NCBI GenBank assembly: GCA_930987745.1
Contig: CAKNKX010000008.1
Location: 1-60,760 of the forward strand
Source: an uncultured Clostridium sp.
GTDB taxonomy: Bacteria; Bacillota; Clostridia; TANB77; CAG-508
DNA: 60,760 nucleotides
Direction: 5' to 3'
Below are positions 16,385 through 25,368 of the stretch, in pieces (the stretch's first letter is position 1; every line of letters starts with the position of its first letter). Both the position numbers and the translations under genes were made by a program. The notes beneath the pieces are model-generated. The model did no database searches, was not told where the DNA came from, and worked only from the letters and a program-made list of their open reading frames with translations.

Positions 16385-17753
16385 ATGAAAGTAGGATTTA
16401 TATCACTTGGATGTAGCAAAAATTTAATAGATACAGAGGTAACAATTGGACTATTTAAAAGAGCAAATTATGAAATTGTAAATGATGAAAAAAAAGCAGA
16501 GATTTTAGTAATAAATACTTGCCGGATTTATTGAATCGGCTAAGGAAGAGGCAATAAATACAATTTTAGAAATGGCTAGATATAAAGAAAAGAATTGTAA
16601 ATATTTAATTGTTATGGGATGTCTAGTGCAAAGATATTATGATGATTTAGTAAAAGCTCTCCCAGAGGTTGATTTATTTATAAAAATTGATGAGTATGAT
16701 AAGTTATGGGAGAAAATAGATAATTTAATTAAAAAAGGAATTGTAGAAAAGCCAAAAACTAAGAAAATTACAAAAATATCTGAAATACCAGCTATGCCAA
16801 TGTTAGAGCAAGAAGAGTTTTTAAATAGAGAGATTTCAACTGGTAAAAATTATGCATATTTAAAAATAGGAGAAGGTTGTAGTAATAAATGTACATATTG
16901 TGCAATTCCATACATAAGAGGTCCATTTGTAAGTAGGAAAAAAGAAGATATATTAGAAGAAGCAAAAGGACTAGCTAAAAAAGGAATAAAAGAATTAATT
17001 GTTATTGCACAAGATACGACAAAATATGGAGTAGACATTTATGGTAAAAGTGCTTTAGCAGAGCTACTAGATGAAATAACAAAAATAAAAGGAATTAAAT
17101 GGGTAAGATTTTTATACTCATATCCAGAAGGAATAACAGATGAATTAATAGATTTAGTTGCTAAAAATAATAAAATTGCAAAATATTTTGATATACCAAT
17201 TCAACATTCTAGCAATAAAGTTTTAAAAACAATGAATAGAAGAACAAGTAAAGAACAAATAACAACTTTGATTAAGAAAATAAGAGAAAAAATACCTGAT
17301 GTTACTTTAAGAACAAGTTTAATTGTAGGTTTTCCTGGTGAGACCAAAGAGGATTTTGAGGATTTAGAAAATTTTGTGAAAGAAACAAAATTTGATAAAT
17401 TAGGTGTTTTTCCATATTCTAAGGAAGAAGGAACACCTGCTGAAAAACTTCCAAATCAAATACATGGAAATACTAAAAAGAAAAGATATAATAAAATAAT
17501 GAGCTTGCAACAAGAAATATCAAAAGAAAAGCAAGAAAAATTTTTAGGAAAAAAAGTCGAAATTTTAGTAGAAGATATATCTTTTGACAATAAGTATTAT
17601 GTGGGAAGAACTATTTCAAATGTTCCAGATATAGACGGATTAGTATATATTAAAAATAATGGAAAATTAAGGCCAGAAGAAGTCCTAAATAATTTTATAA
17701 AAGGAAGAATTATTGATGTAAGTGATTATGATTTAATTGCTGAAATTATATAA
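16385..17753 (+). CDS. rimO: RimO, ribosomal protein S12 methylthiotransferase, one +1 CGG site
   Basis: Reading from ATG 16385 (AAGGAAGG upstream) through the CGGA at 16523 gives 455 residues. The N-terminal UPF0004 domain has MKVGFISLGCSKNLIDTE and INTCGFIESAKEEA, with its third cluster cysteine in VMGCLVQRYY. The radical SAM cluster is CSNKCTYCAIP, and a TRAM domain closes the protein (KKVEILVEDISFDNKYYVGR). It methylthiolates Asp of ribosomal protein S12 near the decoding centre. The recoded Gly follows the second iron-sulfur cysteine directly and is conserved across MiaB/RimO. Without the shift the product ends at TGA a few codons later. Confidence 0.95.
16523..16526 (+). other. rimO: +1 recoding site CGGA, rimO
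   Basis: CGG is codon 47, after TGC (cluster Cys). Skipping the C gives GGA = Gly of the NTCGFI motif. Confidence 0.88.
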
Positions 17754-17775
17754 ATAAAAGTAAGGAGAGAAGATT

Positions 17776-19056
17776 ATGAAAAGATTAGGAATGGTTGATG
17801 GGAAAGAATTAATAATAAGAAGAGATGGAAATGGTAAATTTTCATATTATTTAGGAAGTGAAAAAATTGGTATATGTAATCCAAATACAATGGAAGAAAA
17901 TATTTTGTTTATACAAAATACTAAAGCAAATGAGCTTTCTTCTGAGATAAAAGATCAAATAGAAAACTTGGTAGAAATTCCAGAGATGGAAAAATATTTA
18001 ATTGATGATAAAAAAATGGAGAATGAACAAGTAGAAGAATTAGAGCATGTATTAGGTTTAGAAAATGGAAAAACAAAAAGAATAACAGAAATTGAGTTAA
18101 ATCAGGATGTATCAGAAAAAGATGATAAAGAAGATAAAAGTAAGAAAAAAGAAAAAAGCAAAACAGATGAAAATGAAAACAGAGGAAATAAAGCAAAAGA
18201 TATAAATATAAAACAAGAAATGGACTTAAGTAATAAGACAACAGATATGAAAACTTTAGGAAAAGTTTTGAAAGATGCAGGAAAAATACCAGAAGGAAAA
18301 GAATATACTAAATTAGCAGTTGTAGAGTCAGATGAAATAAATGACTTTAAAGATAAAGATGGAAAAGATATAAAAGGGCATACAACAAGATATCAGTTTG
18401 TTTTAGTTGCAAAAGATGGAACTTTTGACCCAATTAATCTAGAGCCAGATACACAAGAAGGGGATAATCCAAGAGAAGAAAATTATCAGGTAAAAGCTGA
18501 TGGAACAGTTAAAGAAAGTGGAGTTTTATCAAGATATAAAGTAGGAGAAGGAACAATAGGAATAGATAATGAAGCATATGGAGAAATTAAAGCATATTAT
18601 TCTCCAAGGAAAACTTTAGGTGGAAATGGAATAGAAGGAAATAAAAGCCTAGATATGGAACTAGAAACTTCAAATGTTTGGGAAATTGACAAAGATGAAA
18701 GAGATTTAGCAGGAGAATATGATACAGGATATCGTTCTGTAGAAAGAGCTTATGAAGAGGGCAAAAACCATGAACCAGACAAATGTGAAACTGAGACAAA
18801 AGATGTAGATGGTGATAGAAAAACAAAATCACATATACATATTAATGATAAAAATATCGAGTTATTTGTAAGCAAATTATTAGAAAATGATACAATTGCA
18901 AATGTGTATAACAGAGAAGATTTAAGAGAAAAATTAAAAAGTTTAGAAGATAAAGAAATGAATCCTGAAAAATTTGAAAAACTTGAAGAAGAAATTGCAA
19001 AAGAAGCAGAAGGAGAACATGTAAGAGGAGATAGAACTGGAGAAAGTGGAACTTAA
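17776..19056 (+). CDS. Hypothetical charged protein
   Basis: A 426-residue protein that I do not recognise. The first ~90 residues (MVDGKELIIRRDGNGKFSYY) seem folded. Residues ~100-150 are a Lys/Glu/Asp-rich linker. A beta-rich middle section (YQFVLVAKDGTFDPINLEP) contains GIDNEAYGEIKAYYSPRKT, and the end is helical and charged. No signal peptide or membrane helix is visible. The ATG follows AAGGAGAG. The 3' end overlaps a terminator palindrome shared with the convergent CDF gene. Confidence 0.7.
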   Translation: MKRLGMVDGKELIIRRDGNGKFSYYLGSEKIGICNPNTMEENILFIQNTKANELSSEIKDQIENLVEIPEMEKYLIDDKKMENEQVEELEHVLGLENGKTKRITEIELNQDVSEKDDKEDKSKKKEKSKTDENENRGNKAKDINIKQEMDLSNKTTDMKTLGKVLKDAGKIPEGKEYTKLAVVESDEINDFKDKDGKDIKGHTTRYQFVLVAKDGTFDPINLEPDTQEGDNPREENYQVKADGTVKESGVLSRYKVGEGTIGIDNEAYGEIKAYYSPRKTLGGNGIEGNKSLDMELETSNVWEIDKDERDLAGEYDTGYRSVERAYEEGKNHEPDKCETETKDVDGDRKTKSHIHINDKNIELFVSKLLENDTIANVYNREDLREKLKSLEDKEMNPEKFEKLEEEIAKEAEGEHVRGDRTGESGT

Positions 19057-19072
19057 TTAAAGTTCCACTTTC
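19042..19072. terminator. Bidirectional terminator overlapping a stop codon
   Basis: GAAAGTGGAACTT pairs with AAGTTCCACTTTC around a TTAATTAA centre. The stop codon of the forward gene lies in the loop. Confidence 0.75.
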
Positions 19073-19079
19073 ATATATT

Positions 19080-19952
19080 TTATACTGGTTCTACATGTAC
19101 CACAGTTTTATAAATTTTATCTAACTTAGTAACAGCTTTTTCTAGGTTATCAGCTAAAGTATGGCTTTCAAAAGTAGACATATTTCCATCTAAATATATT
19201 GTAATAAATACTAGATATTTATCTCCAACAGGAGTAGATATAATATCATCAACATTTTTTATTTCTTTAAAACTATGAGTTATATCTAATATACCTTTTT
19301 TAGTCTTATCATCTACACTAATATCCATAAGAACATTATAACTTTCAACAAAAATTTTAACACCTGTAAAACAAATCCAAATAGAAATGCCAATACCAAC
19401 AACACTATCAAAAAAGTAAATTCCAAATAAGCTAAGTATAACAGAAATAAGTGTAAAAGTTGTAATAATCATATCATTTTTATGGTCTTTCATGTTTGCT
19501 TCTAATAATATATTTTTACATTTTTTATATGCATTTTTAGTGTAAAAATATAAGCATAATTTTGTTAAAATAGTAGCAACAGATACTATTATTAAAAACC
19601 ATGAGAATTGAAGATTACTTCCTAAGATTAATGTAGATATAGAGTCAAATAATAATTTGACAGAAACTACAATCATTGAAATACTAATAAACATAGAAAA
19701 TATATATTCAGCTTTTCCATGACCTAAATTATGGTCTTCATCACGAGGAGCACTTGCTATTTTATTACCTATAAAAGTCATAAGAGAGGCAAAAATATCT
19801 CCTGCACTATTTATACTATCTGCTATCATAGCTTGACTTTTTGTTAAAAAACCAACAAGTCCCTTTATTAAAAGTAAAAATACATTTCCAATAATTCCAT
19901 ATATTCCGGCTTTTTTTGTTATCACAAATTTATTTTCTGAACTATTTTCCAT
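19080..19952 (-). CDS. Cation diffusion facilitator (CDF) metal transporter
   Basis: A 290-residue protein with six membrane helices. The metal site motifs are DSINSAGD in the second helix and HNLGHGKAEY in the loop to the next helix, typical of CDF proteins. The cytoplasmic C-terminal ~80-residue domain (SVDDKTKKGILDITHSFKEI) is the metal-sensing dimer domain. It exports Zn, Mn or Fe in exchange for protons, and the metal cannot be assigned. The ATG at 19952 follows AAGGAGG. Confidence 0.92.
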   Translation of the reverse strand: MENSSENKFVITKKAGIYGIIGNVFLLLIKGLVGFLTKSQAMIADSINSAGDIFASLMTFIGNKIASAPRDEDHNLGHGKAEYIFSMFISISMIVVSVKLLFDSISTLILGSNLQFSWFLIIVSVATILTKLCLYFYTKNAYKKCKNILLEANMKDHKNDMIITTFTLISVILSLFGIYFFDSVVGIGISIWICFTGVKIFVESYNVLMDISVDDKTKKGILDITHSFKEIKNVDDIISTPVGDKYLVFITIYLDGNMSTFESHTLADNLEKAVTKLDKIYKTVVHVEPV

Positions 19953-20086
19953 AAGATAAATTTCCTCCTTAAATTAATAATATGATTATAACATAAAAAA
20001 TATAAAAAGTTAAATTTGCAAAAAAAAATACCATATGTTATAATTCATAATATACGAAAGCATAAAATAACTAAAGAGGTGGAAAC

Positions 20087-20428
20087 ATGGAAATACTTGC
20101 AATAATATACATATTATTATTTGTAATTGTAGCCTTAGCTGCATATGCTGTAATGCAAATTAAATTATTCGGAATGAAAGTTAAAGATTTTTGGTCATTT
20201 ATAGAAGCAAACCAATTATTAGATAGATTATATGTTTTTGCAAAACAATACGAAAAAATGTCACCACAAGAACAGGTGATTTATCTATCAGAAGCGGAAA
20301 AGATTTTTAAAGCATTTGATAAGGTTCCAGATGCTTTATGGGAAGAAGAATATGATAAATATAAAGAAGTTTTAACAAAATATAAAGATATAAAAATGCT
20401 TAGATGGGCAGGAGAAAATCATAAATAA
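20087..20428 (+). CDS. Membrane-anchored helical hypothetical protein
   Basis: A 113-residue protein with an N-terminal membrane helix (residues 2-25) and a soluble helical domain containing KDFWSFIEANQLLDRLYVFAK. The ATG follows AGAGGTGG. A single-gene unit between two reverse genes. I do not recognise the family. Confidence 0.7.
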   Translation: MEILAIIYILLFVIVALAAYAVMQIKLFGMKVKDFWSFIEANQLLDRLYVFAKQYEKMSPQEQVIYLSEAEKIFKAFDKVPDALWEEEYDKYKEVLTKYKDIKMLRWAGENHK

Positions 20429-20434
20429 AAATAG

Positions 20435-20466
20435 AAAAGTAGAAGATTTTAAACCTTCTACTTTTT
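20435..20466. terminator. Bidirectional terminator between convergent genes
   Basis: AAAAGTAGAAG pairs with CTTCTACTTTT, flanked by A and T runs. Confidence 0.85.
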
Positions 20467-21025
20467 ATAGTTTTATTATTATAAAACTTAGGAAAACATA
20501 AGCATACCTAAATGCTTTTTTCATAAATAATCTAGATTGCATAATATCAAAACTTTCTTGCATAGCACAATATTTATCAACAAAAGTTAAGATAAAACCT
20601 TCTAAAGATTTTGGAAGTCCAATAGTTACAGGCCACATATGTTTAATAATCATATCTTTTTCTTTGTCATTTAAATTAAATAATTTAGATGCATTATCAC
20701 AAGCTGTTCTTCCATGAGTAAAAGCATGTAAGCCTTTTCTGTCAGGTTGTCTTTTTCTCCAATCATATAAAAACAAATCATGAAGCATACCTGCTCTTGT
20801 AGCTGATACATAGTCTAAATTATATTTTTTACAAATTAGATAACAATAATAAGAAACTACATAACAGTGGTCAAAACAACTTGTTTCATAATGTTGCCTG
20901 TAGTTTTTCATTTCTTGTACTGTTTCATTTTCTATCAATTCTTTTATAATTTCTTGAAACTCTTTATCATTATCAATTAAATTTCTAATAGAATCTTTCA
21001 TAAAAACGTTCCTTTTTATTTTCAT
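20465..21025 (-). CDS. HD-domain hydrolase
   Basis: A 186-residue protein with HD-family metal ligands: His in SCFDHCYVV, HD in AGMLHDLFLYDW, and later conserved His residues in HAFTHGRTA and IIKHMWP. It is probably a phosphohydrolase acting on a nucleotide. The HD/PDEase-like set with YDWRKR is common in Clostridia. The ATG at 21025 can also be taken at 20998 (MKDSIRNLIDND). The true start is uncertain. Confidence 0.85.
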   Translation of the reverse strand: MKIKRNVFMKDSIRNLIDNDKEFQEIIKELIENETVQEMKNYRQHYETSCFDHCYVVSYYCYLICKKYNLDYVSATRAGMLHDLFLYDWRKRQPDRKGLHAFTHGRTACDNASKLFNLNDKEKDMIIKHMWPVTIGLPKSLEGFILTFVDKYCAMQESFDIMQSRLFMKKAFRYAYVFLSFIIIKL

Positions 21026-21138
21026 AAGTTATTACAATATTATTATATCATAGATATAAGTATAATGACAACAAAATAGCCAATATTAAGAAAAGATTAA
21101 TATTAATAAAAAATTAATATAAAATTCACAATAAATAG

Positions 21139-21167
21139 TTGCATAATTTTTACAATAATAGTATAAT
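21139..21167 (+). promoter_or_regulatory. Sigma-A-type promoter of the GT2 gene
   Basis: TTGCAT (21139-21144), 17 bases, TATAAT (21162-21167). Confidence 0.7.
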
Positions 21168-21224
21168 AGTAAATGTAGCATAATAAAATTAAATGAATAA
21201 TTTTAATAAGAAAGAGGTAAAAAA

Positions 21225-22490
21225 ATGGATTATTTATATATACTAAGAGAAGCTTTAGTATGGCTTATTACTATATTTTGGTTATACCAAATCATGGTAA
21301 GTTTATGCTCATTAGTAAAAATAAAAGACAAACCATTAAAAGTAAATAAAAATCACAAATTTATGGCAATAATCCCTGCTCATAACGAAGAAGCAGTAGT
21401 TGTAAATTTAATTGAAAGTTTAAAAAAGCAAAATTATGATAAAAATTTATATGATATATATGTAATTGCTGATAACTGCACAGATAATACTGCAAAAGTT
21501 GCAAAAGAAGCAGGAGCAATTGTATATGAAAGATTTGACGAAACTAAGAAAACAAAGGGTTATGCATTAGACTGGTTTTTAGATAAAAAAATACAAGAAA
21601 ATGCTGATTATGACGCTTTCTTTGTATTTGATGCAGATAATATTGTACATCCAGATTTTATTAAAAACATGAATAAAAAGTTATGTCAAGGTGAAGAAGT
21701 AGTTCAAGGATATAGAGATATTAAAAATCCATCTGATAACTGGATTACAGCTGGTTATGCATTATTTTATTGGACAATGCATAGATTTTATCATTTAGCA
21801 AGATATAATTTAGGACTATCACCATTATTAAATGGTACAGGATTTATGGTAAAATTTGATGTTATAAAACCAGAACATGGATTAAAAACAGTAACATTAA
21901 CAGAAGATATAGAATTTTCATTAAAAAGAATAATAAAAGGAAAAAGACTAGGTTGGTCAACAGACGCGATAGTATATGACGAACAACCAACAGGATTTAA
22001 ACAAAGTTGGTCACAAAGAAGTAGATGGACAGTTGGACATATGCAATGTATAAAAGAATATACAGGAGCATTAGCTGAAGCTGCAAAAGAAAATAAAACA
22101 ATGATGAATTTTGACGGATTGCTATATATAGTAGGAAGTATTCCAATGTTTGTTCTAACAATTGTTTTATTATTTACCAACTTCTTAATGTATGCAGGAC
22201 ATGGAATGACAGAACTAGAACTAATAGAAAATATTTTAAGATATTTAATCCCAACATTCTTACTACCAATAGGAACATCACTAATTGCAATGCTTTTAGA
22301 TAGAAGACCAATCAAACCAATGCTAAAAGGTTTAGCTTGTTATCCATTATTTATGGGAACATGGCTACTTATAAACTTCAAATGTTTATTTAAGAGAAAT
22401 ACAACATGGGAGAAAATTGATCATGTAAGAAATATAAAAATTGGAGATGTTGGTGAAAATGCAGAGGCAGTAGAAGTGGAAAAAGTTTAA
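21225..22490 (+). CDS. Membrane GT2 glycosyltransferase (cellulose synthase-like)
   Basis: A 421-residue protein with an N-terminal membrane helix and a GT-A domain: IIPAHNEEAVV, then VFDADN as the metal-binding D-x-D equivalent, then TLTEDIEFS with the catalytic Asp, then QRSRW, the Q-x-x-RW motif of processive synthases. Two to four C-terminal membrane helices follow. This points to a polysaccharide synthase/secretion protein of the BcsA/PgaC type. The polymer is unknown. It is monocistronic, followed by the small-RNA cluster. Confidence 0.9.
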   Translation: MDYLYILREALVWLITIFWLYQIMVSLCSLVKIKDKPLKVNKNHKFMAIIPAHNEEAVVVNLIESLKKQNYDKNLYDIYVIADNCTDNTAKVAKEAGAIVYERFDETKKTKGYALDWFLDKKIQENADYDAFFVFDADNIVHPDFIKNMNKKLCQGEEVVQGYRDIKNPSDNWITAGYALFYWTMHRFYHLARYNLGLSPLLNGTGFMVKFDVIKPEHGLKTVTLTEDIEFSLKRIIKGKRLGWSTDAIVYDEQPTGFKQSWSQRSRWTVGHMQCIKEYTGALAEAAKENKTMMNFDGLLYIVGSIPMFVLTIVLLFTNFLMYAGHGMTELELIENILRYLIPTFLLPIGTSLIAMLLDRRPIKPMLKGLACYPLFMGTWLLINFKCLFKRNTTWEKIDHVRNIKIGDVGENAEAVEVEKV

Positions 22491-22492
22491 AG

Positions 22493-22521
22493 TTGACAAA
22501 AATGAAAATAAGTTGTATAAT
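22493..22521 (+). promoter_or_regulatory. Promoter of RNA unit A
   Basis: Consensus TTGACA (22493-22498), 17 bases, TATAAT (22516-22521), three bases after the GT2 stop codon. Confidence 0.8.
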
Positions 22522-22524
22522 AAA

Positions 22525-22720
22525 AGAGCTCAAGCAATGAGAGCTCTTTTTACAATCTGTTTGACGGATGTAAAAAGACAAACCACCTGAGTTTTTTTTC
22601 AGGTGGTAAAAAATACCGTGGTACGACTACTAGTATACCTCTTTAACGTCATATATTTTTTTGTAGAAAAAAATCCACGGTGTTTCACCCATAACTTCTA
22701 TAGATATGGGTGTTTTTTTT
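22525..22720 (+). ncRNA. Candidate small RNA A
   Basis: Starts about 5 bases after a consensus promoter and ends in a strong terminator: CACCCATA (22687-22694)/TATGGGTG (22705-22712) plus eight T. Internal hairpins are AGAGCTC/GAGCTCT (22525-22547), TTTTTACA/TGTAAAAA and ACCACCTGA/TCAGGTGGT (22582-22607). A longer-range ACCGTGG/CCACGGT pair (22615-22681) closes the last domain. The first hairpin with its T-run could itself terminate, giving a very short RNA. No protein is plausible. The class is unknown to me. Confidence 0.55.
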
Positions 22721-22858
22721 ATTACTTCGGAAAAATCTGCTTTTATCTTGCCCTTATGTGGATTTTTCTTATTTTTAAAATAAAAGATTTTTATTAATTT
22801 AAAATCATTAAGTGAGTAGAGTTAAATGAAAAAAAAGAAAATCCAGAATTTGTAAAAA

Positions 22859-22887
22859 TTGACAAAGTAACATAAATGTAGTATAAT
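22859..22887 (+). promoter_or_regulatory. Promoter of RNA unit B
   Basis: Consensus TTGACA (22859-22864), 17 bases, TATAAT (22882-22887). Confidence 0.8.
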
Positions 22888-22893
22888 AAAAAT

Positions 22894-23101
22894 ACCTGGT
22901 CAGAAGATCAGGCATAAAAACCGACTGCTTCGTAGTTACGAAGACAATCGACTTATGCTAGAGAGATTATCTTTAGCATAACCCAGTAGTCATAGTTTCT
23001 CGACGAGCTCAAACTATTTTTTAAAACTATACTATTGGTCCAAAACTCACCATGCAAATAAAAAATGCAATCACAAAAACCTGGGCATGGTGAGTTTTTT
23101 T
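22894..23101 (+). ncRNA. Candidate small RNA B with alternative pairings
   Basis: About 208 nt. Hairpins include CTTCGT/ACGAAG (22928-22943) and TTATGCTA/TTAGCATAA (22953-22981). The segment TTATGC (22953-22958) can also pair with GCATAA at 22912-22917. ATAGTTT (22993-22999) can pair with either of two AAACTAT copies (23011-23017, 23024-23030). The end is ACTCACCATGC/GCATGGTGAGT (23045-23095) plus T-run. It is long enough and of suitable position for a housekeeping RNA such as 6S, but I cannot match it to one. Confidence 0.6.
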
Positions 23102-23113
23102 GTGCAAAAATAC

Positions 23114-23141
23114 TTGACAAATTTTAAAAATGTGTTAAAAT
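23114..23141 (+). promoter_or_regulatory. Promoter of RNA unit C
   Basis: TTGACA (23114-23119), 16 bases, TAAAAT (23136-23141), about a dozen bases after the terminator of unit B. Confidence 0.65.
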
Positions 23142-23146
23142 AAAAA

Positions 23147-23335
23147 AGCTTGAGGATATCTCAAGTATCGACTACCAATAGAAAAATTTTTTCTATTGGA
23201 CAAATTTGAGGGGAAGTAAGATACTCCGCTTTGTCAACACTTTAAAAAATAACTTCCCCTCACCCCACCGTGAAAAAAAGAGCCCCGGATTTCATTATAC
23301 ATAACATATATATTCACGGTGGGGATTTTATATTT
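23147..23335 (+). ncRNA. Candidate small RNA C
   Basis: Hairpins CTTGAG/CTCAAG (23149-23165), CCAATAGAAAAA/TTTTTCTATTGG (23175-23199) and GAGGGGAAGT/ACTTCCCCTC (23208-23261), followed by CCCCACCGTGAA (23263-23274)/TTCACGGTGGGG (23313-23324) with a T-rich tail. No coding potential. It shares layout, not sequence, with units A and B. Confidence 0.5.
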
Positions 23336-23379
23336 TAATATAAAAAACGCAAAAAAAATAATAAAAATCATATAAATAC

Positions 23380-23408
23380 TTGCATTTATGCCAAAAAATG
23401 GGTATAAT
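23380..23408 (+). promoter_or_regulatory. Promoter of the rimP-nusA-infB operon
   Basis: TTGCAT (23380-23385), 17 bases, TATAAT (23403-23408). Confidence 0.75.
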
Positions 23409-23432
23409 AATAAAGAAGCTAAAAAGAAATAC

Positions 23433-23461
23433 AGAAGAGTGGGAACAAATCCCACTCTTCT
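23433..23461 (+). promoter_or_regulatory. Perfect leader hairpin of the nusA operon
   Basis: AGAAGAGTGGGA (23433-23444) pairs with TCCCACTCTTCT (23450-23461), without a T-run, 22 bases before the rimP start. It could be an attenuation or processing site, since nusA operons are often autoregulated. This is inference. Confidence 0.5.
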
Positions 23462-23483
23462 ATTGGTAAAAGGAGGGGATAAA

Positions 23484-23942
23484 TTGGCAAATATAGAAGA
23501 AAGAGTAGAAAAACTAATAAAAGGAAAAATCGAAGACTTAGGCTATGAACTGTATGATGTAGAATATGTAAAAGAAGGAAAAAACTATTTTTTACGTGTA
23601 TATATAGATAAAAAAGATGGAATAGACTTAAATGATTGTGAAAAAGTAAATGATGAAATAAATGAGCTTTTAGATGAAGCAGATTATATAAAAGAACAAT
23701 ATTTCTTAGAAGTATCCTCACCAGGAATTGAAAGAATATTAAGAAAAGAAAAACATCTAAAAGATAATTTAGGAGAAGAAGTTTTAATAAAGTTATTTAG
23801 AAAAGATGAAAAAGGTAATAAAGAATATCAAGGAATATTAAAAGATTTTGATAATGAAGTTATTACTTTAGAAGATAGAGAAGAAGATATTAAAATAGAA
23901 AGAAAAAATATTGCACAAATAAAAACAATATATCATTGGTAA
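23484..23942 (+). CDS. rimP: Ribosome maturation factor RimP
   Basis: The start is TTG 23484 (AGGAGGGG 7 bases upstream), giving MANIEERVEKLIKG, 152 residues. The frame extends further upstream but covers the leader hairpin. The motifs GYELYDVEYVKEG, LRVYIDKKDGIDLNDCEKV and YFLEVSSPGIERIL are diagnostic. It assists 30S subunit assembly. First gene of the classical nusA operon, overlapping nothing and 14 bases before nusA. Confidence 0.95.
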   Translation: MANIEERVEKLIKGKIEDLGYELYDVEYVKEGKNYFLRVYIDKKDGIDLNDCEKVNDEINELLDEADYIKEQYFLEVSSPGIERILRKEKHLKDNLGEEVLIKLFRKDEKGNKEYQGILKDFDNEVITLEDREEDIKIERKNIAQIKTIYHW

Positions 23943-23956
23943 AGGGAGGAATAAAA

Positions 23957-25072
23957 ATGAAAGAACAAGCAATAGACAACAAAGAATTAATACTTGCTTT
24001 AGAAGAATTAGAAAAAGAGAAAGGAATTAAAAAAGAATATTTATTAGAGTCAATAGAAACAGCATTAGTTACAGCATATAAAAGAAATTTTGATTCATTA
24101 GAAAATGTAAAAGTATCTATGGATAGAAAAACAGGAGCAACACATGTATATGCAGTAAAACAAGTTGTAGAAAAACCAGAAAACTTAGAAACAGAAATAA
24201 GTTTAGAAGATGCAAAAAAGATAAATCCAGATGTAAAAGAAGAAGAAACAGTAGAAGTTGAAATAGTACCAAGAAACTTTGGAAGGATTGCAGCACAAAC
24301 AGCAAAACAAGTAATTATCCAAAAATTAAGAGAAGCAGAAAGAGAGATAATTTTTACAGAATTTAATGACAGAAAAGGTGAAATTGTTTCAGGAATAATA
24401 CAAAAAGCAGATAAAAATATAGTAATAATGGATTTAGGAAAGTTAGAAGGTGTTATGCCAGCAAAAGAGCAAATTCCTACAGAACATTATCATGTAAATG
24501 ACAAAATAAAAGGATATGTACTAGATGTTGAAAAAGGAGCAAAAGGAGCTCCACAAGTAATAGTATCAAGAAGTCATCCTGATTTTGTAAGAAAACTATT
24601 AGAGTTTGAAATACCAGAAATATATGAAGGGGTAATTGAAATAAAAAGTATTTCAAGAGACCCAGGGTATAGAAGTAAAGTAGCAGTATATTCACCAGAC
24701 CCAAATATAGACCCAGTAGGTTCTTGTGTAGGACAAAAAGGTGTTAGAATACAAAATGTAATAAATGAATTACATGGAGAGAAAATAGATGTAATAGAAT
24801 GGAATGAAGACCCTGCTATATATATAGCTTCAAGCTTACTTCCAGCAAAAATCCTTGCAGTTGATGTAGGAATGAAAGACAATGAAAAATTTGCACAAGT
24901 AATTGTTCCAGATGACCAATTATCATTAGCAATAGGAAAAGCAGGACAAAATGCAAGATTAGCGGCAAGACTTACAGATTGGAAAATTGATATTAAGTCA
25001 GAAACACAATTTAGAAAAATATTAATGGATAGGCAAGAAAATAGTGAAGAACAAAAAGAAGAAACAGAATAA
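23957..25072 (+). CDS. nusA: Transcription factor NusA
   Basis: From ATG 23957 (GGGAGGA upstream) 371 residues, the Gram-positive length without the acidic C-terminal repeats. The N-terminal RNA polymerase-binding domain is followed by the S1 domain (GEIVSGIIQKADKNIVIMDL), then KH1 (GSCVGQKGVRIQNVINEL) and KH2 (LAIGKAGQNARLAARLTDW). It controls pausing, termination and antitermination. RNA polymerase binding is by family knowledge. Confidence 0.97.
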   Translation: MKEQAIDNKELILALEELEKEKGIKKEYLLESIETALVTAYKRNFDSLENVKVSMDRKTGATHVYAVKQVVEKPENLETEISLEDAKKINPDVKEEETVEVEIVPRNFGRIAAQTAKQVIIQKLREAEREIIFTEFNDRKGEIVSGIIQKADKNIVIMDLGKLEGVMPAKEQIPTEHYHVNDKIKGYVLDVEKGAKGAPQVIVSRSHPDFVRKLLEFEIPEIYEGVIEIKSISRDPGYRSKVAVYSPDPNIDPVGSCVGQKGVRIQNVINELHGEKIDVIEWNEDPAIYIASSLLPAKILAVDVGMKDNEKFAQVIVPDDQLSLAIGKAGQNARLAARLTDWKIDIKSETQFRKILMDRQENSEEQKEETE

Positions 25073-25110
25073 AAATTAAATCAAAACATACAATAAAAGG
25101 GGGACAAAAC

Positions 25111-25368
25111 ATGAAAGTAGAGCCACAAAGAACATGTATGGGATGTAATTTAAAAAAAGATAAAAAAGACTTAATTAGAATTGTAAAAAATAAAGAAAAC
25201 GAGATAAATGTTGATAAAACTGGTAAACTTCAAGGAAGAGGAGCATATATTTGCAAAGACGAAAAATGCTTGGAAAAAGCGAAAAAAACAAAAAGATTAG
25301 ATAGAGTTCTAGAAATGAAAATACCAGATGAAATATATGAAAAATTAAGAGGTGTCATATTTGATTAA
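25111..25368 (+). CDS. rnpM: YlxR/RnpM family RNA-binding protein
   Basis: An 85-residue protein with RTCMGCNLKKDKKDLIRIVK and GRGAYICKDEKCLEKA, the diagnostic YlxR blocks. In Bacillus the family member modulates RNase P. It overlaps the next gene by 8-17 bases. Confidence 0.93.
   Translation: MKVEPQRTCMGCNLKKDKKDLIRIVKNKENEINVDKTGKLQGRGAYICKDEKCLEKAKKTKRLDRVLEMKIPDEIYEKLRGVIFD

Noticed and set aside
22603..22797. A 64-codon open frame in the small-RNA region
   Set aside because: It is rich in Phe/Tyr, has no ribosome site, and covers strong hairpins and a terminator, so it is a chance frame.
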